Shown one piece after another: positions 35,901 to 44,812 of a DNA stretch of 64,000 nt. The translations under genes and the position numbers were made by a program. Each line of letters begins with the position of its first letter. Position 1 is the stretch's first letter. The DNA comes from JBMDXK01 sp048594375. Its GTDB lineage: Bacteria > Pseudomonadota > Alphaproteobacteria > Rhizobiales > Methylopilaceae. The notes under the pieces were generated by a model. That model was given only the letters and a program-made list of their open reading frames with translations, searched no databases and was not told the origin of the DNA. The stretch spans positions 73,724-137,723 of the forward strand of contig JBMDXK010000023.1 in assembly GCA_048594375.1 (NCBI GenBank), in the 5' to 3' direction.

Positions 35901-36356
35901 ATGAATTTGGATTACTCTCAAATTGGCAATAGCTTGAATGATATCAAAGATTTTGGTAAAAACTTTGATATTAAAAACAGCGAGCATAAAGCTATTGGTG
36001 ATGACTTTGCAAAAAGCCTTTTCAAGAGCATGGATAGCGATGGCAATGGTGAAATAAGCAAAGAAGAATTCATGTCTGCTACAGAGAATTCGCAGCGTAC
36101 TGACAGACAATTGTATGATGTATATGATAAATTAAGTGGTGGTGATGGCCCCATTACTGCCGATGACATGCAGGCAGAAAATTTGTTCTGTGACTATGAT
36201 TCCACAGAAGAATGGGATCTCGTTGAAGTAATGCACGAAGCGCAAACAAGTGAGGCGGATACAAAGAATACTCTGACTGAGCTTCTGGATGATAGTTCTC
36301 TGAAAGGCATTATGGATGCTATTAGCACCCATGCTCATAAAGGTGCTGAAGTTTAA
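35901..36356 (+). CDS. EF-hand calcium-binding protein
   Basis: An acidic 151-residue protein with no signal peptide. The first EF-hand loop is canonical: residues 45-56 DSDGNGEISKEE, with acidic or Asn ligands at positions 1, 3, 5 and Glu at 12, flanked by helices. A second, degenerate loop is at about 76-89 (DKLSGGDGPITADD), close to one EF-hand length downstream, so a paired EF-hand is likely. The rest is helical and acidic. The gene and its upstream region are AT-rich compared with neighbours, which suggests separate origin. Role unknown. Confidence 0.75.
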   Translation: MNLDYSQIGNSLNDIKDFGKNFDIKNSEHKAIGDDFAKSLFKSMDSDGNGEISKEEFMSATENSQRTDRQLYDVYDKLSGGDGPITADDMQAENLFCDYDSTEEWDLVEVMHEAQTSEADTKNTLTELLDDSSLKGIMDAISTHAHKGAEV

Positions 36357-36459
36357 ATTAGTGATATTCTCTCACATGTATTCTTTATCAAAATGTTAGA
36401 GTGCAACATGAACAATTGAGCAGATTTCTGTTCATTTCTTAAAAATGCACTCTTCCATT

Positions 36460-37236
36460 TCAATGAGTGAATTGTTCGGCAATAATGCGCTCATCAAGGC
36501 GATAATCCGGATCATGCAGCATGGCGATGCTCATCTTGCGGGATAGATTAATTTTCACACGGGTGATATTGCGGATTTCTGTATGATCGGCAACAGCCGC
36601 AACAGGACGCTTTTGCGGTTCCAGAATTTCAAAAGCCACTTCTGCACGATCGGGCAACAATGCACCACGCCAGCGGCGTGGCCGAAACGGCGAGAGGGGC
36701 GTCAATGCCAATAACGGCGCGCCTAACGGAATAATTGGACCATGCGCCGAAAAGTTATACGCCGTTGAACCTGCAGGAGTGGCCACCAGCACGCCGTCTG
36801 CCACCAGCTCGTTCATACGCTCCTTATCATCCACGGTAATCCGCAGCTTTGCCGCCTGATGGCTTTGGCGGAACAACGACACTTCATTGATCGCATAGGC
36901 CTTATGGGTTACGCCTTCCGCATCGGTGGCCTGCATGGATAGCGGATGAATCACCGTTTTTTCTGTTTGAGCCAGACGTTCATGAAGATTTTCTTCGGAC
37001 ACAAGCCGGTTCATCAAAAAACCAACCGAACCACGGTGCAAGCCAAACAGCGGTTTGCCGGTTTTCATAAAACGGTGCAGGCTTTGCAGCATCATGCCAT
37101 CACCGCCCAGCACCACAATCACATCCGCCACATCTGGCTCTACATTGCCATATTGCGCAACAAGACGGGCGCAGCTGGCTTCGGCTTCCGGCGCTGTGCT
37201 GCTGACAAAGGCAATCTTCTGGTAACGCATGGGCAT
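36460..37236 (-). CDS. nadK: NAD kinase
   Basis: Phosphorylates NAD+ to NADP+. It has 258 residues. The nucleotide-binding GGDG motif is at 44-47 in VVLGGDGMMLQSL. GLHRGSVGFLMNRL and the second signature VATPAGSTAYNFSAHGPIIP are complete. Convergent with the EF-hand gene, divergent from cutA. Cytosolic. Confidence 0.95.
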   Translation of the reverse strand: MPMRYQKIAFVSSTAPEAEASCARLVAQYGNVEPDVADVIVVLGGDGMMLQSLHRFMKTGKPLFGLHRGSVGFLMNRLVSEENLHERLAQTEKTVIHPLSMQATDAEGVTHKAYAINEVSLFRQSHQAAKLRITVDDKERMNELVADGVLVATPAGSTAYNFSAHGPIIPLGAPLLALTPLSPFRPRRWRGALLPDRAEVAFEILEPQKRPVAAVADHTEIRNITRVKINLSRKMSIAMLHDPDYRLDERIIAEQFTH

Positions 37237-37296
37237 GGGATTATCCGAATCAGGCTATAGAGTTCTTAAATCCCTACAATGATGAAGAGGCCGCAC

Positions 37297-37623
37297 ATGT
37301 CAAACTTTGTAATGGTGTACACCACATGGCCGGATGTGGCGCAGGCCAAAACTTTCGGGGAGAAAATGGTGACGCAGGGGCTGGTTGCGTGTGTAAACAT
37401 TCTGCCGCACATGCACTCCATCTACCTCTGGGAGGGCGCTCTTGAGGAAAGCACAGAATGCGTGATGCTGCTAAAAACCCGCGCAGAATTGAGTGATGCG
37501 CTGGAAGCGCGGCTTCATGCGCTGCATCCTTACGATGTGCCAGCCTTTCTGGTGATGCCCATTGCGCACACCAGCCAAGGTTACGGTGATTGGCTGCATG
37601 ACCAAACCACAAAGCATGACTAA
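37297..37623 (+). CDS. cutA: CutA family divalent-cation tolerance protein
   Basis: A small trimeric protein of 108 residues from ATG 37297, with GAAGAGG upstream. The family pattern is present: VYTTWPD near the start, LVACVNILP, then YLWEGALEE (the usual second aromatic is Leu here) and PYDVPAFLVMPI. CutA binds copper and other ligands; its physiological role is debated. Confidence 0.92.
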   Translation: MSNFVMVYTTWPDVAQAKTFGEKMVTQGLVACVNILPHMHSIYLWEGALEESTECVMLLKTRAELSDALEARLHALHPYDVPAFLVMPIAHTSQGYGDWLHDQTTKHD

Positions 37624-37774
37624 TGCCTTCTCATGCAGGCTTTGAAGTCCTGTATTTTACGCACGATGATCCCGGCAAGATTATTGTATGGGCGCTTGGG
37701 TTTATTGCCAAAAAAACATGCCCGCAATCATCTTGTGGCTCTTGCATTGCAGGGCAGTACTCGGGGTTGGTTGA

Positions 37775-38245
37775 TTATTTTTTGTTATAAACCGCGTGTG
37801 GATCAAACAGCGGCTCACCGCCTACAAAAGATAACGCTGCGGGCTGATCCTTGCCGCCCGATTGCACCGCGCGATAAAAACAGGAAAAGCGCCCAGTATG
37901 GCATGAAGCGCCGGTGCCGCGTGTTTTTACGCGGATCCATAAAGCATCCTGATCGCAATCGACGCGCATTTCCATAACTTCCTGCTCATGGCCACTGGTT
38001 TCACCTTTGCGCCAGAGTTTTTGCCGCGAGCGCGACCAGTAATGTGCAATGCCAGTATCCAGAGTGAGCTGCAAAGCCTCCGCATTCATATGCGCAAACA
38101 TCACCACCTCGCCGGAAGCATGATCGCTCACAATGCAAGGAATAAGACCATCGGCGCCAAAGCGTGGCATCAGCACCGCACCTTGTTCAATCTCGGATGC
38201 AGAACCACGGGCAGCAAAGCGGTGTTCAGGACATGCACAGGTCAT
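37775..38245 (-). CDS. hisI: Phosphoribosyl-AMP cyclohydrolase
   Basis: Third step of histidine synthesis, opening the adenine ring of phosphoribosyl-AMP. It has 156 residues, longer than the usual 110-140 because of an N-terminal extension containing CACPEHRFAARG. Diagnostic segments are MFAHMNAEAL, YWSRSRQKLWRKGETSGH, the metal ligands in VDCDQDALWI, and SCHTGRFSCFYR. No HisE domain is fused. Its ATG overlaps the folE stop by four bases. Confidence 0.95.
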   Translation of the reverse strand: MTCACPEHRFAARGSASEIEQGAVLMPRFGADGLIPCIVSDHASGEVVMFAHMNAEALQLTLDTGIAHYWSRSRQKLWRKGETSGHEQEVMEMRVDCDQDALWIRVKTRGTGASCHTGRFSCFYRAVQSGGKDQPAALSFVGGEPLFDPHAVYNKK

Positions 38246-38865
38246 TTTTTAACCAGACTAAGAAATTTTGCCTGTTCTTCGGCATTATCCGCAAATACAC
38301 CGGAGAATTTCATGGTTGCGGTTTGAACGCCGAATTTTTGAACGCCGCGCATACACATGCACATATGTTCGGCTTCCAGCATCACAGCCGCACCGCGCGG
38401 TTTGAGTTCTTCTTCCAATGCGCGCATAATGGAGGCTGTGAGATTTTCCTGTGTTTGCAGACGGCGCGAGAAAATATCCACCACGCGGGCAATTTTAGAA
38501 AGACCAACAACGCCTTTTGCGGGATAATAGGCCACATGCGCTTTGCCAAAAAACGGCACCATATGGTGTTCGCAGTGGGAAAAGAAGGAAATGTCCCGCA
38601 GCAGCACCATATCCTGATAGCCGCCCACTTCCTGAAATTGCCGCGCCAGCACATCGGCAGTATCCTGCCCATAGCCGCCAAACAATTCGCTATACGCTTT
38701 AATGACTCTGGTCGGGGTATCTTTCAGCCCCTCCCGATCAGGATTTTCACCAATAAAAGCCAGCAATGTCCGCACAGCCCGTTCTGCTTCAGCAGCCGTG
38801 GGGCGGGTATCTGAATGGGTTGGCGTCAAAGACCGCACATTGTTGCAAAGGCCGGCATCAGCCAT
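38242..38865 (-). CDS. folE: GTP cyclohydrolase I
   Basis: Converts GTP to dihydroneopterin triphosphate, the entry to folate synthesis. I choose ATG 38865 (MADAGLCNNVRS), because GCAGGAG lies nine bases upstream; this gives 207 residues, the normal size. A GTG at 38940 would add 25 residues. Zinc ligands are visible in the CEHHMVPFFGKAHVAYYP segment and in the later CMCMRGVQK. Overlaps hisI by four bases, so the two are coupled. Confidence 0.95.
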   Translation of the reverse strand: MADAGLCNNVRSLTPTHSDTRPTAAEAERAVRTLLAFIGENPDREGLKDTPTRVIKAYSELFGGYGQDTADVLARQFQEVGGYQDMVLLRDISFFSHCEHHMVPFFGKAHVAYYPAKGVVGLSKIARVVDIFSRRLQTQENLTASIMRALEEELKPRGAAVMLEAEHMCMCMRGVQKFGVQTATMKFSGVFADNAEEQAKFLSLVKK

Positions 38866-39040
38866 TTCAGTTATCTCCTGCACGCACCGCTCCCGAAGCT
38901 GATCTTGGAAAAAATCAGGGGTAAAGGGTAAATCTTGCACAACATATAGCGATATAATTTGGCAAATGCCATATTTACCTTTAAAATTAGGATAGGAAAA
39001 TTACTGATTGCCCACAGTGGATAAGAGGTGCTGCGCTCAG

Positions 39041-39478
39041 ATGTCTGAACTTTACCAACGTAAATTATTGGAATTGGCTGCAAATATCCCTCATATCGGG
39101 GAACTTGAAGCGTATGATGCGCGGGTCAGCGTCCATGCAAAATTATGCGGATCAACCCTTACAGTTGATTTGAAAATGGCAGACGACACCATCACCCATT
39201 TTGCCCAACAGGTAAAAGCTTGTGCTTTGGGGCAAGCATCTGCAAGTGCTGTGGCAAGTCTGGTGATTGGTACAACGGCACAGGAAATGCGGGATTTGCG
39301 CCGCACCATGTATGCCATGCTGAAGGAAGAAGGAGCACCCCCCACCGGAAAATGGGAAATACTGGCACCTTTGGAAGTCGTGCGCGAATACCCCGTGCGC
39401 CACGCCTCAACCCTGTTGATTTTCGACGCAATTGTTGATGCCATCAATCAGATTGAAGCAAAAACAAAAGCCGCGTGA
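39041..39478 (+). CDS. NifU/IscU-like iron-sulfur scaffold protein
   Basis: 145 residues from ATG 39041. It has the IscU/SufU-type fold pattern: HAKLCGSTLTVDL (first Cys), VKACALGQASASAV (second Cys in a C-A-L-G-Q-A-S-A-S motif) and a later PVRHASTLL segment where classical IscU has its third Cys. The replacement of that Cys is typical of this alphaproteobacterial subgroup. No isc or suf genes are adjacent. Predicted role in Fe-S cluster handling is by family only. Confidence 0.8.
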   Translation: MSELYQRKLLELAANIPHIGELEAYDARVSVHAKLCGSTLTVDLKMADDTITHFAQQVKACALGQASASAVASLVIGTTAQEMRDLRRTMYAMLKEEGAPPTGKWEILAPLEVVREYPVRHASTLLIFDAIVDAINQIEAKTKAA

Positions 39479-39640
39479 TAACGGCCTCATTGCATTGTCA
39501 TTTTTTCCGTTAGATCTGACAGGAAAATTTTTAGACGCTTTTCAGGGCAAGACATCCAGCTATGGTGCGTTCGGTGCCGCATCCTGCTCTTGAGCCATGG
39601 TTACACGGCGGTATAAACCCGTTCTCAATCGCAATCAATC

Positions 39641-40270
39641 TCAAGAGGATTTTTGCCGACCGCCTTCATAAACCACAAAACTGCCCACCCGGACACTGGC
39701 AGGATAAGCGATATCTTTTTGTCCGTAATCATCATTGCCAGCCTGGACAAGCCCTGATTCCATAATATCTTTGCGGCCACTGGGCCAGCAAATACGGGTG
39801 GTTTTCAAAAAGGCGCTGGAAAGCGGATAAATGGAAAACCATTCAGGAATAGGTGAGGCGGAAAGACAACCCACAATGCAGGTGCCTTCTGCACCCATGC
39901 GATCCAGCGGCAGAAGAATGAGTTCAAGATTGCAGCCGCGTTCATCGGAAGCAAAGCCTTCCGCACCGGCAACCACGGCGGCCTTTTCTTCCAGTACAGT
40001 GTGCGCAAGATCATCCACGCCATATTCACTGCCCGCCAGCCACAAATCCCGGAATGCTGTGCCTCTGAGTTCGCGTCCAAACAAAGCACAAAGCCGGGTG
40101 CCAGCAAGACGGAATATCAGCTCGCCTTCGCTGTTGGTTTCCAGCAGGAAAATATCGGGCAGAATTTTAGGAATAGCCGTTGGATTGATCTGCGTACGCG
40201 ATGGCGCAGGACGCGCCGCGCGCAGCGTGTTCCAATACGAAAAGATTTCCTGAGTAGCGGCGTGCTTCAT
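39641..40270 (-). CDS. PAS_5 (PF07310-type) domain protein
   Basis: About 209 residues from ATG 40270; a TTG at 40294 is possible. The stretch IFSYWNTLRAARPAPSRTQI followed by ILPDIFLLE is the signature of the alphaproteobacterial PAS_5 family, and RLAGTRLCALFGRELRGT continues it. No kinase or output domain is attached. These proteins are widespread in Rhodospirillales-like genomes and have no settled function; sensing is presumed from the PAS fold. Confidence 0.82.
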   Translation of the reverse strand: MKHAATQEIFSYWNTLRAARPAPSRTQINPTAIPKILPDIFLLETNSEGELIFRLAGTRLCALFGRELRGTAFRDLWLAGSEYGVDDLAHTVLEEKAAVVAGAEGFASDERGCNLELILLPLDRMGAEGTCIVGCLSASPIPEWFSIYPLSSAFLKTTRICWPSGRKDIMESGLVQAGNDDYGQKDIAYPASVRVGSFVVYEGGRQKSS

Positions 40271-40705
40271 AATGCTATTCTCGAATTGATCCAAAAGATA
40301 AAGGGACGCTTATCTACTCAACAACTAAGCACAGAACGTGCCACATTCTTGTGCTCCTGTGTGCGGAACATGGTTTTTATCCCCAGAATTAACGTTGTTA
40401 TACAGCAAAAATACAGCATTCGCTATGCTCAAGTGTTCATTTCTCAACACTTCTTGCGGGTGTTCCATTTTTGCAAAGGTTAATGTAAAAAACCCGATAA
40501 ATACGTTTTATCCTTTTAATTCAACTTGTTGACATGAAATGTAAATAATGTGTTTCATGAAAAAGCGTTCAGCTATCCCTTTATGAAACAGTAATCGGGC
40601 GCAAATTTTCATAATTGGGCAGCTTTCCTGTTTAAAAAGAATCCTTGTCTGCACAGCAAGGGCGGTGGCATAACCGCATGGCATCTTTTTGAAAGCGTGA
40701 GCGCC

Positions 40706-41422
40706 ATGAACGAGCCGATTTTCCGCATTCCCGGTGTTATAGTTGCCATGGCTGCCACATTTGTGGCCATCCATGCGCTGGGCGGATTGTTGGATCCTCA
40801 AAATTTCACGCATTTTATGTATACCTTTTCCTTTGTGCCAGCCCGTTATGCAGGTGCTGAACTATGGCCGGGCGCCATGGGCAGTAAAATCTGGACATTT
40901 GCAACCTATGCCTTTCTCCATGCAGATTGGGTGCATGTTGCTGTCAATTCCTTGTGGCTGTTGGCTTTTGGAACACCCGTAGCGCGCCGGTTCGGTACAG
41001 GCAGGCTGTTGGTACTGGCGTTGTTATGCGCGGTTGCAGGGGCGCTGTTTCATTGGGTTACCAATCTGCAATCTCCTGTTCCCATGCTGGGTGCTTCGGC
41101 CGTTGTTTCAGGGTTGATGGCCGCCTCAAGCCGGTTTATTTTTGCCAAAAACGGTTCACTGGATCCATTCCGGCACTCTCCCGAAACAGACGATTCCGCT
41201 TCCAGAGTCGCCGCTGTTCCGCTTTCAAAAATGCTGTACTCAAAACAAATTATTGCGTTTTTGGGCATCTGGCTGCTGATTAATTTTGGTCTAGGCATCA
41301 GCGCCGTGATGGCCGGTGAAGGGCAATCCATTGCCTGGCAAGCGCATATTGGTGGCTTTCTGGCTGGATTGCTCCTGTTTGATGCGCTGGATCCTGTGCG
41401 TACCCGCGCTCCTTTAACCTAG
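40706..41422 (+). CDS. Rhomboid family intramembrane protease
   Basis: A six-helix membrane protein of about 238 residues (ATG 40706; GTG 40697 adds three). The catalytic Ser lies in MLGASAVVSGL, where GASA replaces the more common GASG. The catalytic His is in QAHIGGFLAGLLLF in the last helix. Membrane-entry residues ADWVHVAVNSLWLLAFG match the family's H-x-x-x-N helix. It ends nine bases inside the convergent patatin gene. Substrate unknown. Confidence 0.9.
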   Translation: MNEPIFRIPGVIVAMAATFVAIHALGGLLDPQNFTHFMYTFSFVPARYAGAELWPGAMGSKIWTFATYAFLHADWVHVAVNSLWLLAFGTPVARRFGTGRLLVLALLCAVAGALFHWVTNLQSPVPMLGASAVVSGLMAASSRFIFAKNGSLDPFRHSPETDDSASRVAAVPLSKMLYSKQIIAFLGIWLLINFGLGISAVMAGEGQSIAWQAHIGGFLAGLLLFDALDPVRTRAPLT

Positions 41423-42433
41423 AGAAAGACTGGCTTCTTCCAGCGCGGGCAACATGCGCTCGGTTGCCTCAGCGCCCAGAGCAATGGCCTCTTCTGCGCG
41501 GTGGAACTCGAACAGGCCGATTTTTCCTGCCCGTGGCGTAATGGCAATATCGGGTGGATCACCGGCAAGGCGTGCGCGGGCAATCCGGTCTTGTGTCACG
41601 TTGAAGGCCTCAATCATGATGGTGGGAATCCCCGGCGGCCCTCCGCTGTTGCGGTCTTTGATACGTCCTTTCAGGAAAGAGCGCGCCGAGCCCAAGCGGG
41701 ATTGCTGGCGCTGTTCCTGCCAGAGCGTGAAGCCGCTTTCATCTTCTTCATTGGTGCCGTGGCTGGGAACCACAGCGCCGCGCCCGTAAATATCCGCTTG
41801 CAGGTTTACCGCTACCACCAGATGCGCACCCAACGCGCGAGCGGTTGAAACAGGTACAGGATTGACCAACGCACCATCCATGAGCCAGCGCCCACCAATG
41901 CGCACCGGCTGAAAAATGCCGGGCAGCGCGTAAGAAGCGCGGATGGCTTCGGTGAGCCGACCATGGGTAAGCCAGACTTCATGGCCGGAGCCAATTTCCG
42001 TCGCTATGGCCGCAAACCGTAATGGCAAATCTTCAATCATGATTTCACCAATATCGTTGGTGAGAATCTGGCGCAGCCGGTTGCCGGTTATCAGACCCGC
42101 GCCGCCAAAACTGATGTCCAGCAGCGAAAACACCCGCCGTTTGGTGAGGCTGCGCGCCCATTCTTCCAGCATATCCAGCTTGCCAGCAGCATAACACCCG
42201 CCCACCACAGCGCCGATGGAAGTGCCAGCGATCACATCAATTTCATACCCCGCTGCCAGCAGCGTGCGGATAACGCCAATATGCGCCCAGCCACGCGCTG
42301 CGCCACCGCCCAGCGCCAGAGCCACACGCCCCTTGGAAGGCTCGTGCGGTGCAGGCACCGTCTCTTCTAATTCCTGATTCGCAGAGCTATTGGCAGTATC
42401 GTCTCTTCCACGCAGCCCAATTCTCTCGAACAT
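41414..42433 (-). CDS. Patatin-like phospholipase (RssA/NTE type)
   Basis: Serine lipid hydrolase of 339 residues from ATG 42433, which has AAAGGA upstream. The oxyanion glycine stretch GGGAARG is at 42-48, the nucleophile Ser72 in GTSIG and the catalytic Asp in LMDGALVNPVPVS. No signal peptide, so cytosolic. The tail after about 230 is Arg-rich and disordered. Convergent overlap of nine bases with the rhomboid gene. Confidence 0.92.
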   Translation of the reverse strand: MFERIGLRGRDDTANSSANQELEETVPAPHEPSKGRVALALGGGAARGWAHIGVIRTLLAAGYEIDVIAGTSIGAVVGGCYAAGKLDMLEEWARSLTKRRVFSLLDISFGGAGLITGNRLRQILTNDIGEIMIEDLPLRFAAIATEIGSGHEVWLTHGRLTEAIRASYALPGIFQPVRIGGRWLMDGALVNPVPVSTARALGAHLVVAVNLQADIYGRGAVVPSHGTNEEDESGFTLWQEQRQQSRLGSARSFLKGRIKDRNSGGPPGIPTIMIEAFNVTQDRIARARLAGDPPDIAITPRAGKIGLFEFHRAEEAIALGAEATERMLPALEEASLSLG

Positions 42434-42687
42434 CCAAACATCCTTTAAAGCACTTATCCTTTTCAAAACGAAAGGGATAAAAAACACGTTACCGGAACCA
42501 TTTTAAGGTCTTTAAAGGCGGCAATACGGCAGCCTTTGTTTCCCGATAACAGTATGCATTCTAGGGCATTTGTTTTCACGAGGAGTAAACAAACCGCCTG
42601 TGCGAACAATCCTGTTGGCAAGGTTTTGCTAACCCTGTTTCAAGGCATTGCTCTATGCGTTCGCTCCAGAAGGCTGTGGCTCAACAT

Positions 42688-43296
42688 TCAGGTTTTGGGG
42701 CGCTCCAGCGTGAACATCTCACGGGTGACCGCGTAATCCATATAACCGCAACGGGTAATGATTTCTGCGGCTGCCGTATCAAACCGGCCATTGTTCAGGA
42801 ATGCTTCATCCATATGCACCGCCACCACCTGACCCAATACCAGAAAGGAGTCCGTGCCTTTGCCGTCAAGATCATGCAACTCCCGAATATTCAGCACTTT
42901 GCACTCCAAAGCCGCCGGTGAACGGGCGACACGGGGCGCTTTCACAATCCGGCTCGGCGCCGTTTCAAGGCCGGTTAACTCAAATTCATTGATGGCGACT
43001 GGCACCGGAGCCGAAGAAAGGTTCACCGCATCTTTCAGCGCAAAAGTTGCAACATTCACCACAAACTCGCCGGTTTTCTCCGCATTCGCCACGCTGTGCT
43101 TAAAGCCGGAACTGGAAAATGCCACTATAGGCGGCTCACCGCACACCATATTGAAAAAACTGTAAGGTGCCAGATTGGGCTGACCTTCTGCGTTGACTGT
43201 GGAAATCCAGCCAATAGGGCGGGGAGCAACAATCGCTTTTATCGGATCGTGCGGGAGAGTGTGACCGCGGGCTGTTTCATAAAAATAAAGAGACAT
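42688..43296 (-). CDS. Flavin reductase family (FMN-binding) protein
   Basis: About 202 residues from ATG 43296 (MSLYFYETARGHTLPHDPIK); the longer frame to 43335 lacks better support. HDPIKAIVAPRPIGWIST, then PNLAPYSFFN and the GSxPP-like GEPPIVAFSS, are family signatures of FMN-binding split-barrel oxidoreductases. The physiological substrate cannot be named from sequence. It follows the patatin gene's promoter region. Confidence 0.85.
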   Translation of the reverse strand: MSLYFYETARGHTLPHDPIKAIVAPRPIGWISTVNAEGQPNLAPYSFFNMVCGEPPIVAFSSSGFKHSVANAEKTGEFVVNVATFALKDAVNLSSAPVPVAINEFELTGLETAPSRIVKAPRVARSPAALECKVLNIRELHDLDGKGTDSFLVLGQVVAVHMDEAFLNNGRFDTAAAEIITRCGYMDYAVTREMFTLERPKT

Positions 43297-43685
43297 GTGC
43301 TGTGCCAATCGTGCATTAAGAGAATGGTTCTGCATCCGCAGGGGTGCGGCAGCAGCGTTGTTCAGACGCCATTCCAGAAAAGTTTATAGCCTTTGTTTCT
43401 GAAACAACTTAAAATCAGGAATCTGTAGCATTTTTGGTGTTCCGCTATTAAAAACGTTACAAGCAGAGAAACCCTATAACCCACGACATGTAAAATGATG
43501 ATCTGTCTCAGGCTATAAGTCTTTGTTTTATTGCAGAGTTTCATCCAATGAAATAATCATTTTACTGAAACTCCGCTCTATCCTAAAGAGAGGCGGGTGC
43601 GCGGTAAAGCGCCATAATACGGTCTTGAATAAGCAATAAGTGGTGTGTGCATGTACGGTTCAAAAACAATAAAGGCAATCGGGTT
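43297..43685. other. Intergenic region with repeat family 2 elements
   Basis: About 390 bp without a gene. TATAGCC at 43385-43391 and GGCTATA at 43511-43517 could bound a 133-bp element. A second stretch follows with TTTGTTTTATTGCAGAGTTT (43522-43541) and the hairpin GAGTTTCA/TGAAACTC (43536-43573). Confidence 0.5.
43385..43590. repeat. Repeat family 2, composite copy
   Basis: The 13-mer GTCTCAGGCTATA at 43505-43517 is the reverse complement of 6755-6767. The 20-mer at 43522-43541 matches 6802-6821 with one change. The end TTTTACTGAAACTCCGCTCT is a diverged version of the right end at 31601 and 53684. Confidence 0.5.
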
Positions 43686-44582
43686 ATGTTAAGGCAAGGA
43701 ATTATCGCGCTGCTTGCGCTGGGTCTTTTCGCCCATGGTCATGCGGGTGCGCAGGAAACACCGCCGCCGCCTGCTGCGTCGTTCAACTCTGACCTGCCGC
43801 CCGTCAGCCCCGCCGCGCCTTCCAAAACCGTTCTGGCGCTCACCGCCGGTTTCGGGGAAAAACTCCCCCTCATCGAACGCGGTGTAAAATGGCGCGTCTT
43901 TTCCGATCAATCCGACCTGTTCGGCAATTATGCCCTTGTAGCCGAATCCGACGATGCCAAGCTTTTCCTCACACTCGATCCGGGGGGCTATATTGTTCAT
44001 GTAACCTATGGCCTGACCAGCACCACACGCCATATCATCCTTGGCAACACTGCGCTTGCCGAACGGATCAATCTGGAAGTGGGTGCGCTGCGGCTGACGG
44101 GCATGGTCGGCGATGTGGAAATCTCACAAAACGAACTGGAATTTGAAGTCTCCCGCCTGGAAGAAAATGGCGAACAGATTGTCGCCGACAATATCCAGCC
44201 ACAACAAATTGTGCGCCTTGAAGCCGGAACCTACCAAATCACCTCCATCTATGGCAAAGCCAACGCCCGCGTGGTTTCTGAAGTGGTGGTTCAGCCCGGA
44301 AAACTGATTGAAGCAACAGTGCATCACAAAGCCGGACGGGTGAATCTGAAGCTGGGTGAGGATGCTCCCACTGGCGATATTGTCTGGTCCATCCTGACGC
44401 CGGGCGGCGATACCGTCAGTGAAGATACACTCGGCAGCAGCGTTGTGCTGGCCGCCGGAGATTATACCGCTCTGGCGCGGGTGGATGGCAAAAACTTCCA
44501 AAAAGATTTCAGCATTGTTGCCGGTGAAGAACAAGACATTATCGTTGACGCACAAACACCCTCACGCGGGGGAGAAGAATAA
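43686..44582 (+). CDS. Secreted beta-rich protein of unknown function
   Basis: 298 residues from ATG 43686 with a clear signal peptide (MLRQGIIALLALGLFAHGHA, cleavage near AGA-QE). A Pro-rich linker follows. Three similar beta segments are then seen, each with a W/F-x-V/I-x strand and a LxAGxY turn: KWRVFSD, EFEVSRLE and VWSILTPGGD, followed by LDPGGY, LEAGTY and LAAGDY. These look like three tandem beta-sandwich repeats of about 85-100 residues. Acidic C-terminus. Similar proteins occur in Rhodospirillales-like genomes without assigned function. Periplasmic by inference. Confidence 0.7.
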   Translation: MLRQGIIALLALGLFAHGHAGAQETPPPPAASFNSDLPPVSPAAPSKTVLALTAGFGEKLPLIERGVKWRVFSDQSDLFGNYALVAESDDAKLFLTLDPGGYIVHVTYGLTSTTRHIILGNTALAERINLEVGALRLTGMVGDVEISQNELEFEVSRLEENGEQIVADNIQPQQIVRLEAGTYQITSIYGKANARVVSEVVVQPGKLIEATVHHKAGRVNLKLGEDAPTGDIVWSILTPGGDTVSEDTLGSSVVLAAGDYTALARVDGKNFQKDFSIVAGEEQDIIVDAQTPSRGGEE

Positions 44583-44812
44583 CACAGTCCGCTCTTCAAA
44601 CGAACGCATCATCTTTTTTACAGGCTACTGTGCTTGCCCCAAGCCAAGATTAAAAGATAACGTTCACACGGCGGCATAAAACTTTACATTCCTTTTCCAA
44701 ATTAACATGGTGGAATAATCTACCCTAAATCAATATTTTACCGCCGGTTTTTATCAGAAAATCAGCCGACTTTTTTAAAAAAAACAGCCGTTGCATTGGG
44801 GGAATTGACATC

